Assembly (NCBI GenBank): GCA_025357635.1
Contig: JANXOV010000063.1
Span: 1-53,352 of the forward strand
Direction of reading: 5' to 3'
From: Pseudomonadota bacterium
GTDB lineage: Bacteria > Pseudomonadota > Gammaproteobacteria > Steroidobacterales > Steroidobacteraceae
Length of the DNA: 53,352 nt
In this document: in pieces, positions 17,678 through 26,041 of the stretch
Numbering within the stretch: position 1 is the first letter of the stretch
Layout: every line of letters starts with the position of its first letter
Made by a program: the position numbers and the translations under genes
Notes under the pieces: model-generated
Databases searched by the model: none
What the model was told of the DNA's origin: nothing
Seen by the model: the letters and a program-made list of their open reading frames with translations, nothing else

Positions 17678-19585
17678 ATGCTCCAGCCCAGCCAGCGCGT
17701 TCTTTGCCTCATCCCGCCGATGACCCAGCTCAATACGCCGTATCCTTCAACGGCGTATCTCACAGGCCTTTTGCGTTCGCGCGGCATCGATGCGGTGCAG
17801 GAAGATCTGGCGCTGGAACTGGTGCTGCAGTTGTTCACGCCGAAGGGCTTGCAGGCCGTTCATCGCTGTATCGACGCACTGCCGGCCCGCGCGCGGACGC
17901 AGCGGGTGAAGGCGTTTGCTGCACAGTTTGAGCGCTATGCCGCCACCATCGGCGCCTCGATCGCCTTTCTGCAGGGCCGCGACCCGACACTTGCGCATCG
18001 CATTGCCGGCCGCCGCTTTCTCCCCGAAGGCCCGCGCTTTGCAGCGCTGGACGGGTATGTCGATCAGACGGGTGGCGATTCACTGGCATGGGCATTTGGC
18101 TCACTGGGTACGCAGGATCGCGCGCGGCATCTGGCCACGCTGTACTTGAATGACATTGCCGATGTGCTGCGCGATGCGGTGGACGATCGCTTCGAGTTCG
18201 TCCGCTATGCCGAAAGACTGGCGATGAGCCAGCCCACCTTTGAGCCCCTGGCCGAGGCGCTGGCCGCAACGCCCAACCTGGTGGACGATGTGCTGCAACA
18301 ACTCAGCGTGGCGGCGCTGGAACAGCATCGGCCGCAGGTGGTCTTGATTTCCGCGCCTTTTCCCGGCGCGGTGTATGCGGCTTTTCGCATTGCGCAAGCC
18401 ATCAAGGCACACGATGCCAGCGTCAGGGTCGTACTGGGTGGCGGCTACGTCAACACCGAATTGCGCGAGCTTGCCGAGCCGCGCGTGTTCGACTACTTCG
18501 ACTTCGTGACTCTGGATGATGGCGAGTTACCGGCGCTGGCACTGCTCGAACATCTGCGCGGCGAACGCGCCCGATCAAAACTGGTGCGCACCTTCCTGCG
18601 CGAACACGGCAAGGTGCGTTATCTCAACCACGACGAAGCCGATATTCCATTTGCCAGCATCGGCACGCCCACCTGGGATGGCCTGCCGCTGGATCGCTAC
18701 CTGTCGCTGCTAGACGTGCTCAATCCCATGCACCGGCTGTGGTCGGATGGCCGCTGGAACAAGCTCACCGTGGCTCATGGCTGCTACTGGAAGAAGTGCA
18801 GCTTCTGCGATGTAACACTGGACTACATCTCGCGCTATGAAGCCGCTTCTGCCAGTACGCTGGTGGATCGCATTGAAGCCATCATTGCCGAAACCGGCCA
18901 GACCGGCTTTCACTTTGTGGATGAAGCGGCGCCGCCAAAATCACTGAAAGCGCTGGCCATGGAACTGCAGGCTCGCAATGTGTCGATCTCGTGGTGGGGC
19001 AACATCCGTTTTGAAAAAACTTTTGCCCCCTCACTGTGCCGGCAGCTGGCCGACAGCGGCTGCATCGCGATCTCCGGCGGTCTTGAGGTCGCCTCGGATC
19101 GCCTGCTCAAGCTGATGAAAAAAGGCGTGTCGGTGGCGCAGGTTGCGCGCGTCACGCGCAACCTCACCGATGCGGGCATTCTGGTGCATGCTTACTTGAT
19201 GTACGGTTTTCCCACGCAAACCGTCCAGGACACGGTGGATGCACTGGAGTACGTGCGCCAGCTATTTGCCGCAGGCTGCATCCAGTCGGGATTCTTTCAC
19301 CGCTTTACCTGCACCGTGCATTCACCGGTGGGACTGCATCCCGAAGAATACGGCGTGAAACTTGCGCCTCTGCCCAAAATCACTTTCGCCAGGAACGATG
19401 TGAGCTTCATCGACCCCAGCGGCGTGGATCACGACGCATTGGGCATCGCCCTCGACAAGGCGCTTTACAACTACATGCATGGCATCGGGCTGGACAACGA
19501 TGTGCGCAGCTGGTTTGAAGGGGGTGCGCCGCGCACCACGGTGCCAAAGCAATTCATTGCCAAGGCGCTGCTCGAAGGCAGATAG
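17678..19585 (+). CDS. B12-binding-domain-type radical SAM protein
   Basis: About 635 residues. An N-terminal region ends in a Rossmann-like cobalamin-binding fold (about 225-300: VVLISAPFPG, VVLGGGYVNTE, FDFVTLDDGE), followed by a radical SAM core whose cluster motif is GCYWKKCSFC (about 370), a CX4CX2C spacing rather than the common CX3CX2C. The classic B12-ligand motif DxHxxG is not seen, so cobalamin binding is uncertain. Later parts (ISGGLEVASDRLLKLMKKG, YLMYGFPTQT) are normal for the class. Substrate unknown. The start is uncertain: ATG 17,678 puts the conserved RVLCLIPPM near the N-terminus, while an in-frame TTG at 17,660 would add six residues. No partner gene is adjacent. Confidence 0.85.
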   Translation: MLQPSQRVLCLIPPMTQLNTPYPSTAYLTGLLRSRGIDAVQEDLALELVLQLFTPKGLQAVHRCIDALPARARTQRVKAFAAQFERYAATIGASIAFLQGRDPTLAHRIAGRRFLPEGPRFAALDGYVDQTGGDSLAWAFGSLGTQDRARHLATLYLNDIADVLRDAVDDRFEFVRYAERLAMSQPTFEPLAEALAATPNLVDDVLQQLSVAALEQHRPQVVLISAPFPGAVYAAFRIAQAIKAHDASVRVVLGGGYVNTELRELAEPRVFDYFDFVTLDDGELPALALLEHLRGERARSKLVRTFLREHGKVRYLNHDEADIPFASIGTPTWDGLPLDRYLSLLDVLNPMHRLWSDGRWNKLTVAHGCYWKKCSFCDVTLDYISRYEAASASTLVDRIEAIIAETGQTGFHFVDEAAPPKSLKALAMELQARNVSISWWGNIRFEKTFAPSLCRQLADSGCIAISGGLEVASDRLLKLMKKGVSVAQVARVTRNLTDAGILVHAYLMYGFPTQTVQDTVDALEYVRQLFAAGCIQSGFFHRFTCTVHSPVGLHPEEYGVKLAPLPKITFARNDVSFIDPSGVDHDALGIALDKALYNYMHGIGLDNDVRSWFEGGAPRTTVPKQFIAKALLEGR

Positions 19586-19620
19586 CGCCGCCGGCAGCCG
19601 CAGGAATCCAGAGAAGAACC

Positions 19621-20751
19621 TCAGCGGCTGACGACCGGCTCCGAGGTAACGCGCCCCTCGTAATCCGTCCACACATGCCGTGCATAGTCATACAACTTGC
19701 AGCGGCGCACCGTGTTCCAGTAGTAGCGCCAGGTGAAGACTTCCGAATTGAGGCGCTCATCCAGCGTGGCTGACAGGCGCGCCTGCGCTTCCTTCAGGCG
19801 ATACAGCGGGATGCCCATGTTCACGTGATGTGCGCCGTGCTCGAGAATGTAGTGAATCAGGCCATCGAGCGGGCGCATGAGCTTGACGTGCACCGTGGTG
19901 GTGGCGTAGCCGGCATTCGAGGTCCACTCTTCCTTGCGCTCGTACCAGGCCACGCGCGGATGCGTGTGCTGCACGTAGATGACGAAGCCCATCAGACAGT
20001 TCCAGACGAAGAACGGAATGGCGAAGCCGAATATCAGCAGCGACACGACGGAGCGGTGGCTGATGAGGGCCCAGGCGACGAGTCCGCCGATCCACAACGC
20101 GCCGAAGGTGGCGACCAGCAGGCTGTCCCAGGTGAAACTCTTGCGGCGGGCGCTGATGTGTTCGGGCGTTGGAAAAAACAGTTTCTTCCACCAGAGTTCG
20201 ATCATGTAATAAACGCCCTGACCTACGCCGCTGCGGTACAGCTTTTCCATTTGCCGGCGCAGCCATGACAGGCGCAGAAACTCTTCGCGCGTGAACGGCG
20301 TCCAGACGTAGTCGCGTCCCTTCAAGTTGGTGAAGCCGTGGTGCGCGAGGTTATGGCCCACTTCCCACAGACTGTAGGGCGTGAGTGAGGGCAGGAAGGC
20401 GATGCGGCCGATCCACGCGTTGAGGCGTTTGCGCGGCGTATAGCTGCCGTGACAGGCATCGTGCCCGATGACGAACAATCGTGCGATCCACAATGCGGCA
20501 ACCAGCGAGGCGAAGATCCGCACCCAGATGGAATCCACCACCAGCATCGTGGCGATCGCGGCGATCAGGACAAACCAGTCGAGAAAAAACCAGATGATGG
20601 GCGTGGCGATGCGACGCGAGGCGGCAAAGGGTTGCAGCAGCGTGCGGAACCGGCGCCGCGAACCTTCTTTGGGAGCGGCATCTTCTGCGGCGGGGCTGGC
20701 AACAGGGGGCTCAGGACTGGGCGAGCCGCTCGGCGGTAGGGGCGATTGCAT
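19621..20751 (-). CDS. Membrane fatty acid desaturase family protein
   Basis: 376 residues from ATG 20,751, chosen because upstream in-frame codons give an unlikely Arg/Pro-rich leader. It has several hydrophobic segments (about 55-100 and 210-260) and the three His boxes of membrane di-iron desaturases and hydroxylases: HDACHGS (HxxxH), HNLAHHG (HxxHH) and HGAHHVNM (HxxHH). These enzymes insert double bonds or hydroxyls into acyl chains at the inner membrane, using oxygen and electrons from a ferredoxin or cytochrome b5-like donor. The N-terminal 35 residues are Pro/Ser-rich and probably disordered. A possible SD, AGGAG, is rather far (about 12 bases) from the ATG. Confidence 0.9.
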   Translation of the reverse strand: MQSPLPPSGSPSPEPPVASPAAEDAAPKEGSRRRFRTLLQPFAASRRIATPIIWFFLDWFVLIAAIATMLVVDSIWVRIFASLVAALWIARLFVIGHDACHGSYTPRKRLNAWIGRIAFLPSLTPYSLWEVGHNLAHHGFTNLKGRDYVWTPFTREEFLRLSWLRRQMEKLYRSGVGQGVYYMIELWWKKLFFPTPEHISARRKSFTWDSLLVATFGALWIGGLVAWALISHRSVVSLLIFGFAIPFFVWNCLMGFVIYVQHTHPRVAWYERKEEWTSNAGYATTTVHVKLMRPLDGLIHYILEHGAHHVNMGIPLYRLKEAQARLSATLDERLNSEVFTWRYYWNTVRRCKLYDYARHVWTDYEGRVTSEPVVSR

Positions 20752-20891
20752 CTTGACAAAACTCCTGGCGGATGGTGACGTCCGACAATCCCAAATTATA
20801 CATAAAAAGCACTGCTCAAAGCGGGCGGCAATCGCTGTTGGGGGTGTCGGAACAGTCGCGCGACGGGTCTGTACGGGGCCCGGCTGGCCGA

Positions 20892-21431
20892 TCAGGCCGT
20901 TTCGGCATCCGGCCAGAGCAGCAGACCCAGGTGCTCGCACGCTTCGATGAGTGCGGTGGCCGCCTCACGCGTGCTGGCATCAAGGCGCCGGTCGTGGGTC
21001 AGGAGCCAGGTGAGACGGGCGCGCCGCGAGCGTGCCGTCGGGTCCAGGTCGAACAAGGAAGGAAACAGGCCCAATGCGTCGACGAACTCGCGCATGGCGG
21101 GCGCTGGCGTGGCATCCGAGGGCGAGGTCAGCAACAGCTTCAGCCACGAAACGCAGCGCTTGGCGAGGCTGCCGCGGCTGATGCTCAGGCTGGCGCCTTT
21201 GGATGCTTCCGTTGCGCCACAGGAAGCGGCCAGTTCGCGGTAGCGCACGATCATGCTTTCATTGGCGCCAATGGCTGGACTGGGATTGGCGAGGATGGAG
21301 CGCAGCAGATCGCTGAGCAGTTGCGCAAGCGCCTCGGCGAGAAAGCGCTGACACTGCCCGGAGTTGGGATCCGCCAACTGCGACCAGGACAAGAAGTGAC
21401 CGGCACGTCGAGTGTGATGAGAATCAGCCAT
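20892..21431 (-). CDS. Hypothetical protein, helical
   Basis: 179 residues, no signal peptide, rich in Ala, Leu, Ser and Arg and probably all-helical. I do not recognise a family. GC-ending codons fit its neighbours, and the frame is open where the opposite strand has no credible gene. It starts 78 bases from the divergent metallo-hydrolase start and ends 140 bases before the desaturase start, so it may be in the same transcript as the desaturase. The gap 20,752-20,891 shows no clear signal. Confidence 0.6.
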   Translation of the reverse strand: MADSHHTRRAGHFLSWSQLADPNSGQCQRFLAEALAQLLSDLLRSILANPSPAIGANESMIVRYRELAASCGATEASKGASLSISRGSLAKRCVSWLKLLLTSPSDATPAPAMREFVDALGLFPSLFDLDPTARSRRARLTWLLTHDRRLDASTREAATALIEACEHLGLLLWPDAETA

Positions 21432-21509
21432 TGCAGTTAGTGCAGTGTATCTGCTCCAGCGCCGCTCGCAATGCCTGCTCGCTTAAAGATTTGCCGGCCA
21501 TTAAAATGG

Positions 21510-22361
21510 ATGCTCATGGAAGCCCGTTCACGACTTGCATCTGGCACAGCAATTGCTCTGGCGCCAGGCATACGCCGCCTGGTGGCCGGCAATCCTGGAC
21601 TCATGACGGGCCCTGGCACCAATACCTATTTGTTCGGCGTTCACGAAATCGCCGTGCTGGATCCGGGCCCGCTCGATGACGCACACCTGCAGCGGATCAT
21701 CGAGGTGGCCGACGCGCCGATTCGCTGGATCATCACCACGCACACGCACGGCGATCATTCGCCGCTGGCAAAGCGGCTTGCGCGCGCCACCGGCGCCGAG
21801 CTCATCGGCGTGCCGCCGCCGCATGACGGCCGGCAGGACATGACGTTTGCGCCGGACCGCGTGCCGGTGGATGGGCAGACGCTGCAGCTGGGCGATGTGC
21901 GCCTGGTCGCCATCTGCACGCCGGGCCATGCCTCCAATTGCGTTTGCTATCTGCATCAGGAAGCCGGCATGCTGTTTTCCGGCGATCACGTGCTGGAAGG
22001 CGTTTCGCCGGTGATTCTGCCGCCGGACGGCGATATGGCGCATTACCTTGCCTCCATCGACAAATTGATGGGCCTGAGTTTCGATCGCATCGCCCCCGGC
22101 CACGGCGGGGTCATCGACAACGCCAAGCAGACGCTTGCCATGTTGCGCAAACATCGCTTGATGCGCGAAAGCAAAGTCATCTCGGCATTGCGAGCCACCG
22201 ACAACGCCACCTTGGAATCGCTGACACCGCGCGTCTACGATGACGTGCCGCCCGATCGCCATGTGTGGGCGCGCCTGACCCTCGAAGCCCATCTCATCAA
22301 GCTCCTGCAGGAAAACCGCGTCGATCGACAAGGCGCCATCTGGTCGCTGCGCAAGGAATGA
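21510..22361 (+). CDS. Metallo-beta-lactamase-fold hydrolase, LACTB2/glyoxalase-II-like
   Basis: 283 residues from ATG 21,510 (a second Met at 21,516 is equally possible). The fold's zinc motif is THTHGDHS, with later His in CTPGHASN, Asp in FSGDHVLEG and His in APGHGG, so the binuclear site is complete. A C-terminal winged-helix-like segment (about 225-280: VYDDVPPDRHVWARLTLEAHLIKL) is as in LACTB2-type hydrolases, some of which are endoribonucleases and others thioesterases. The stop overlaps the ABC protein start by four bases (ATGA), indicating translational coupling. The substrate is unknown. Confidence 0.88.
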   Translation: MLMEARSRLASGTAIALAPGIRRLVAGNPGLMTGPGTNTYLFGVHEIAVLDPGPLDDAHLQRIIEVADAPIRWIITTHTHGDHSPLAKRLARATGAELIGVPPPHDGRQDMTFAPDRVPVDGQTLQLGDVRLVAICTPGHASNCVCYLHQEAGMLFSGDHVLEGVSPVILPPDGDMAHYLASIDKLMGLSFDRIAPGHGGVIDNAKQTLAMLRKHRLMRESKVISALRATDNATLESLTPRVYDDVPPDRHVWARLTLEAHLIKLLQENRVDRQGAIWSLRKE

Positions 22362-23839
22362 AGGCGCGCCTGAACATCACGCTGCACGATGTGGGCGTAC
22401 GGCGCGGCAAGCGCTGGGTGCTCAAGCACATCGATTTGAATCTTCGAGCCGGTGAACGCTGGGCGCTCATCGGCAGCAACGGCGCCGGCAAGACGCAGCT
22501 GCTCAAGCTGCTGAGCACGGAGATCTGGCCCACGCCCACAGGAAGCGAAAAACGCCGCTTCACGTTGGGCCGGCGCGTCATCGAGGAGATCGACGCGAAG
22601 CCCCTCATCGCCTGCCTCGGCGCCGAGTTGCAGGACAAGTTTGCCCGCTACGGCTGGGATTTTTCAGTGCGCGACATCGTCGCGGCCGGGCTGCACGATA
22701 CCGACATCCTGCTCTCGCCGGTCACGCGCGATCAGCGGCGCAAGGTGGCGGGGGTGCTGCGCGCGTGCGGGATGCTGCGCCTCGCGGGCCGCAATTTCCT
22801 ATCGCTGTCCTACGGACAAAAGCGGCTCGCGCTGCTGGCGCGCGCGCTGGTGCGCAAGCCGCATTGGCTGTTGCTGGATGAACTTTACAATGGGCTGGAC
22901 GCCAGGTTCCGCCGCAAGGTGGACGCGATCCTGGCCCGCGCCAGAAAACGCGGGCAGTCGTGGGTTGTCGCGGCGCATCGCGCTGCCGACATTCCGCGCG
23001 GCACGAACCGCCTGCTGCATTTGCAGGACGGCCGCATCCTCGCCACGCGCACGCTGCGCGCCGGGGCGCGCATGCCGGTGGCGCTGCGCGAACCCACCGA
23101 GTCCGCGCCTGCCCTATCCAATGCGCGCCGGCCGGCCGAGCAGGCGGGAGCCCTCACGCTCTTGCAGCTGACACAGGCAACTCTCTACGTCGAGTACTGC
23201 TGCGTGCTGCGCAATCTGAACTGGCGTTTGCAGCACGGCGAGCAGTGGGCGGTGCTCGGCGCCAATGGCTCGGGAAAGTCCAGCTTTCTGCGCCTGTTGT
23301 ATGGGGATCTTGCGCCGGCCAGCGGTGGCACGATCAAGCGGGGCGGATTCGTGCGCGGCACGCCCATCGAGCATTGGAAACAGACCGTCGGCTTCGTTTC
23401 CCCGGAGCTGCAGAGCGACTATGCCATCGACGTGAGCATCCGCGAACTGGTGGCAAGCGGCCGGCACGCCAGCATCGGCTTGAACGAAGCGCCCGATGCC
23501 GAGGATTTGCGCATCGCCAATCTGTGGCTGGGATATTTTCATTTGAATGCCGTGGCGCAGCGCCGTCCGCGCGAACTGTCTTATGGCCAGATGCGGCGCG
23601 CTCTGTTTGCGAGGGCGATGGCGGCAGCGCCGCGCCTGTTGCTGCTGGACGAGCCGTTGACGGGACTGGACACACAGCAGCGGCATCTCATGCGCGATTT
23701 GCTCAGCGGACTGATGGCCCGCGGCATCACCCTGGTCATGGCCGTGCATCACCCTGAAGATCTACCCGCTGGCATAACGCATGCGCTGCATTTACATAAC
23801 CGGCAGGCGCGCGCCTTGCCTTATCGGATTGCGAACTGA
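22358..23839 (+). CDS. Duplicated ABC ATPase without membrane domain, ModF-like
   Basis: 493 residues with two complete ABC cassettes, as in E. coli ModF (about 490). Walker A: GSNGAGKT and GANGSGKS; signature LSYGQKRL and LSYGQMRR (LSYGQ rather than LSGGQ in both); Walker B: LLLDELYN and LLLDEPLT; switch His: VVAAHRAAD and MAVHHPED. There are no transmembrane segments and no permease gene nearby, so a soluble or regulatory role is more likely than transport. ModF is linked by name to molybdate but its function is unproven. Coupled to the metallo-hydrolase by ATGA overlap, so the two probably act together. Confidence 0.85.
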   Translation: MKARLNITLHDVGVRRGKRWVLKHIDLNLRAGERWALIGSNGAGKTQLLKLLSTEIWPTPTGSEKRRFTLGRRVIEEIDAKPLIACLGAELQDKFARYGWDFSVRDIVAAGLHDTDILLSPVTRDQRRKVAGVLRACGMLRLAGRNFLSLSYGQKRLALLARALVRKPHWLLLDELYNGLDARFRRKVDAILARARKRGQSWVVAAHRAADIPRGTNRLLHLQDGRILATRTLRAGARMPVALREPTESAPALSNARRPAEQAGALTLLQLTQATLYVEYCCVLRNLNWRLQHGEQWAVLGANGSGKSSFLRLLYGDLAPASGGTIKRGGFVRGTPIEHWKQTVGFVSPELQSDYAIDVSIRELVASGRHASIGLNEAPDAEDLRIANLWLGYFHLNAVAQRRPRELSYGQMRRALFARAMAAAPRLLLLDEPLTGLDTQQRHLMRDLLSGLMARGITLVMAVHHPEDLPAGITHALHLHNRQARALPYRIAN

Positions 23840-23907
23840 GTCGGCGGCGCCGGCGCCAATACACGGCATAAGGTTACTCGTCTGTCCACGACGGGAAGCG
23901 CCAAGTT

Positions 23908-24267
23908 ATGTCACGTTCACTGCCGTTTGCAATTGCGATCGCTGCCACCGCGTTGAGCGCCTGCGGTCACTCCGAATTCGCGGTGCGACCGGTGCCGAAG
24001 ATCGTTGCCGACAACATCGGACAACCCGTGGCCAAGCTGCAGGAGACTTTCGGTGCGCCGCGAAAAGTCGACAGCAGCGGCATCAAGCAGGTTTACGTGT
24101 GGTTCCTGCCGGCGCAGCCTGCGGGCGCACCGAGCGGGTTTCACGGCTGCGAGATGGAAGTGACCGTGGATGCTCGTTCACAGCGCGTGCTCGGCTACAC
24201 GCTGTCCAACATCGGCTGGTCGAACTGCGGCGAGGTGCAGCGACGCATCCGCATCGCCGCACGGTAA
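23908..24267 (+). CDS. Small lipoprotein of unknown function
   Basis: 119 residues with a lipoprotein signal ending in LSAC (Cys about 19). The mature part includes a segment like the SmpA/OmlA (BamE) fold, with GQPVAKLQETFGAP followed by strands (KQVYVWFLP), and two further Cys (FHGCEME, NWSNCGE region) that could form a disulfide. Family membership is a guess from that pattern. It is convergent with the Rieske oxygenase gene (10 bases between stops) and 68 bases after the ModF-like gene. Confidence 0.65.
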   Translation: MSRSLPFAIAIAATALSACGHSEFAVRPVPKIVADNIGQPVAKLQETFGAPRKVDSSGIKQVYVWFLPAQPAGAPSGFHGCEMEVTVDARSQRVLGYTLSNIGWSNCGEVQRRIRIAAR

Positions 24268-24277
24268 TGCCTGGAAG

Positions 24278-25645
24278 CTACTTCTCGTCGTTCAGGTAGC
24301 GATCGATTTCCCGCTGATAGTGCCGAACGCGTGTTTCCTGCTCGCTCCACAGCGGGCCTCGGAAGCCGCGTGACTTGATGCCCTGCTGCACGACGGGGAG
24401 CAGATCCGAGTCCTGATCCAGCACCTCGCCCAATTCGGGCTTTTGGCCCAGCGGCACATGCTTGATGTTGGGCCGCGTCTGACCCGTGACATCGATGCCC
24501 GCCGGCAGACCCATCCACGCCGGCACGGTGTAATCCTTGTCATCGACATGGCGATACATAATCATCGTGTCATAGGTGAACTTCTCCGGGTCGGTGGCGT
24601 GGGGCACGAAGCGCATGATGAATACGCCTTCCGGATGCATGCCCATCTGCACGTTCGGAAACAGCCCGGTGGCCCAGCTGTCGGTGAGTTGTCCGTTGGT
24701 GAACTTTTCGTAGTGCTTCAGGCCCAGCCGCTGCGCGCGCGCGCGCTTGCTTTGCTGAACGGCTTCGCGCACGCCCTGCGCATTGCCTTTGTAGCCGTCC
24801 GGATCCATGCCCGCGTCCTGCATCATGAAGCGCAGGCCGGCATCGACCGAATCCTGATCGCCGACGCGGTGCGACTTCATGCACAGCGGCACAATCATGC
24901 GGCTGGCGCCGTTCGGGTATAGATCGTACTGGCTGAAGTCTTCCATGACCGTCTGCGTCTGCGGATGCACGAAAGCCAGGTGATAGGTTTCGTAAAACGC
25001 GTCAACGCCGGTTTTCCAATTCGCGGCCCATTCGCTGCGCACGTGATGCACCACGTTCATCTTGTCGATTTCGTAGTTCTCGATGTAGCCGGCCGGCAGA
25101 CCGATGTACTCGCGCAAGGGTCGCGCCTTGCCGTCCATGTTGATGAAAATGATACCGCCGAGCACCTCGCAGCGGATTTCCGTCAAGCCGGGACGGTGAT
25201 GAATGAGTTTCGGGTTGAAAGTGTTTTCATCGGTGATGGTCTTCAGCTTGCCGTCGCAGGCGAATTGCCAGCCGTGAAAGGTGCAGGTGAACTGCTCGAC
25301 ACTGCCGCGCTCGTTCAGCGCGATGCGATTGCCGCGATGCGGGCAGACGTTATAGAAGGCCTTGACCTTGCCGTCGGCCTGGCGCGCCAACAAGAAAGAT
25401 TCGGGGCCGAACTCGAACGTCGTGTAGTCGCCGTCTTGGGCAATATCCGACACCACGCCGGCCAGCAGCCAGACCCGCGGCCACAGGTGCCGCCATTCCT
25501 TTTCCATGAATTCGCTCGAGTAGTAGCGCGAAGGGTGGGGGATATCCAAGCCGTCATCGATCGCCGGTTGCTTGCGCTCCAGCGAATGCGCCGGGGCGTT
25601 GGGATTGACCTCGAGCGGCCAGCCGGCCTTGATGTTGATCGCCAT
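24278..25645 (-). CDS. Rieske non-heme iron oxygenase, alpha subunit
   Basis: 455 residues. The Rieske 2Fe-2S site is complete (CPHRG, Cys101/His103; CTFHGW, Cys121/His124). The mononuclear iron site is seen in DAFYETYHLAFVH (Asp215, His222, His227). The long C-terminal domain (to 455) is of the alpha-only, aromatic-ring-hydroxylating type that can hydroxylate, demethylate or cleave. No beta subunit, ferredoxin or reductase gene is in the window, so electron partners are elsewhere. A good GGAGGAAG site precedes the ATG. Operator copy A (25,707-25,724) lies 62 bases upstream in the region shared with the TonB receptor gene. First gene of the cluster on the left side. Confidence 0.92.
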   Translation of the reverse strand: MAINIKAGWPLEVNPNAPAHSLERKQPAIDDGLDIPHPSRYYSSEFMEKEWRHLWPRVWLLAGVVSDIAQDGDYTTFEFGPESFLLARQADGKVKAFYNVCPHRGNRIALNERGSVEQFTCTFHGWQFACDGKLKTITDENTFNPKLIHHRPGLTEIRCEVLGGIIFINMDGKARPLREYIGLPAGYIENYEIDKMNVVHHVRSEWAANWKTGVDAFYETYHLAFVHPQTQTVMEDFSQYDLYPNGASRMIVPLCMKSHRVGDQDSVDAGLRFMMQDAGMDPDGYKGNAQGVREAVQQSKRARAQRLGLKHYEKFTNGQLTDSWATGLFPNVQMGMHPEGVFIMRFVPHATDPEKFTYDTMIMYRHVDDKDYTVPAWMGLPAGIDVTGQTRPNIKHVPLGQKPELGEVLDQDSDLLPVVQQGIKSRGFRGPLWSEQETRVRHYQREIDRYLNDEK

Positions 25646-25706
25646 CGATTTCTTCCTCCGGATTCGTTCTTAAGGCAGTGTACGCCGTCTGTCGGGCGTG
25701 GAAAAG

Positions 25707-25724
25707 AAACAGTCAAGTCTGATT
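25707..25724. promoter_or_regulatory. Operator copy A of the AAACAGTC-NN-GACTGTTT palindrome
   Basis: AAACAGTC-AA-GTCTGATT: 14 of 16 arm positions match the consensus defined by copy E. On the minus strand it contains TTGACT, which could serve as a -35 box for the Rieske gene, although no good -10 lies 17 bases further. Confidence 0.6.
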
Positions 25725-25885
25725 CTTTTTTCCTGAACGGTATGGCGGCGCGCCGATCATTTTGTTGCATTTTCGCATCAGATGATCTGCTTGCGGCGTC
25801 TGCGCTGACCAAATAGATACCAGTGAATTTCCGCTGAACCATCACGCTGCAGGGCGGTATTGTGGCTAAATGGCGGTAGGGAAAA

Positions 25886-25903
25886 AAACAGTCTTGCTTG
25901 CTT
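25886..25903. promoter_or_regulatory. Operator copy B of the shared palindrome
   Basis: AAACAGTC-TT-GCTTGCTT: left arm perfect, right arm 5 of 8, flanked by A and T tracts like copies C and E. It lies 138 bases before the TonB receptor ATG. The plus strand reads TTGCTT over the centre, a possible -35 box. Confidence 0.5.
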
Positions 25904-26041
25904 TTTTTAATCGCACAGGTAAGCTTTGCAGCGGGTCCTCTGCTGGCGCAGATATAACAAAGCAGGCAGGGGGCGTTTGCGTGCGGCGGAATCGTCGCTG
26001 CTGAGTTTCGAATCAGGCTGGTTATTCAAGTAGGGGGATCT

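Larger units (their letters stand above)
25646..26041. promoter_or_regulatory. 396-base divergent control region with two operator copies
   Basis: It separates the Rieske oxygenase (minus) and the TonB receptor (plus). It contains palindrome copies A and B 179 bases apart, spaced so that each sits nearer to one of the two genes. On the minus strand, TACACT (25,682-25,677) is a possible -10 box. No coding sequence is evident. Confidence 0.6.
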
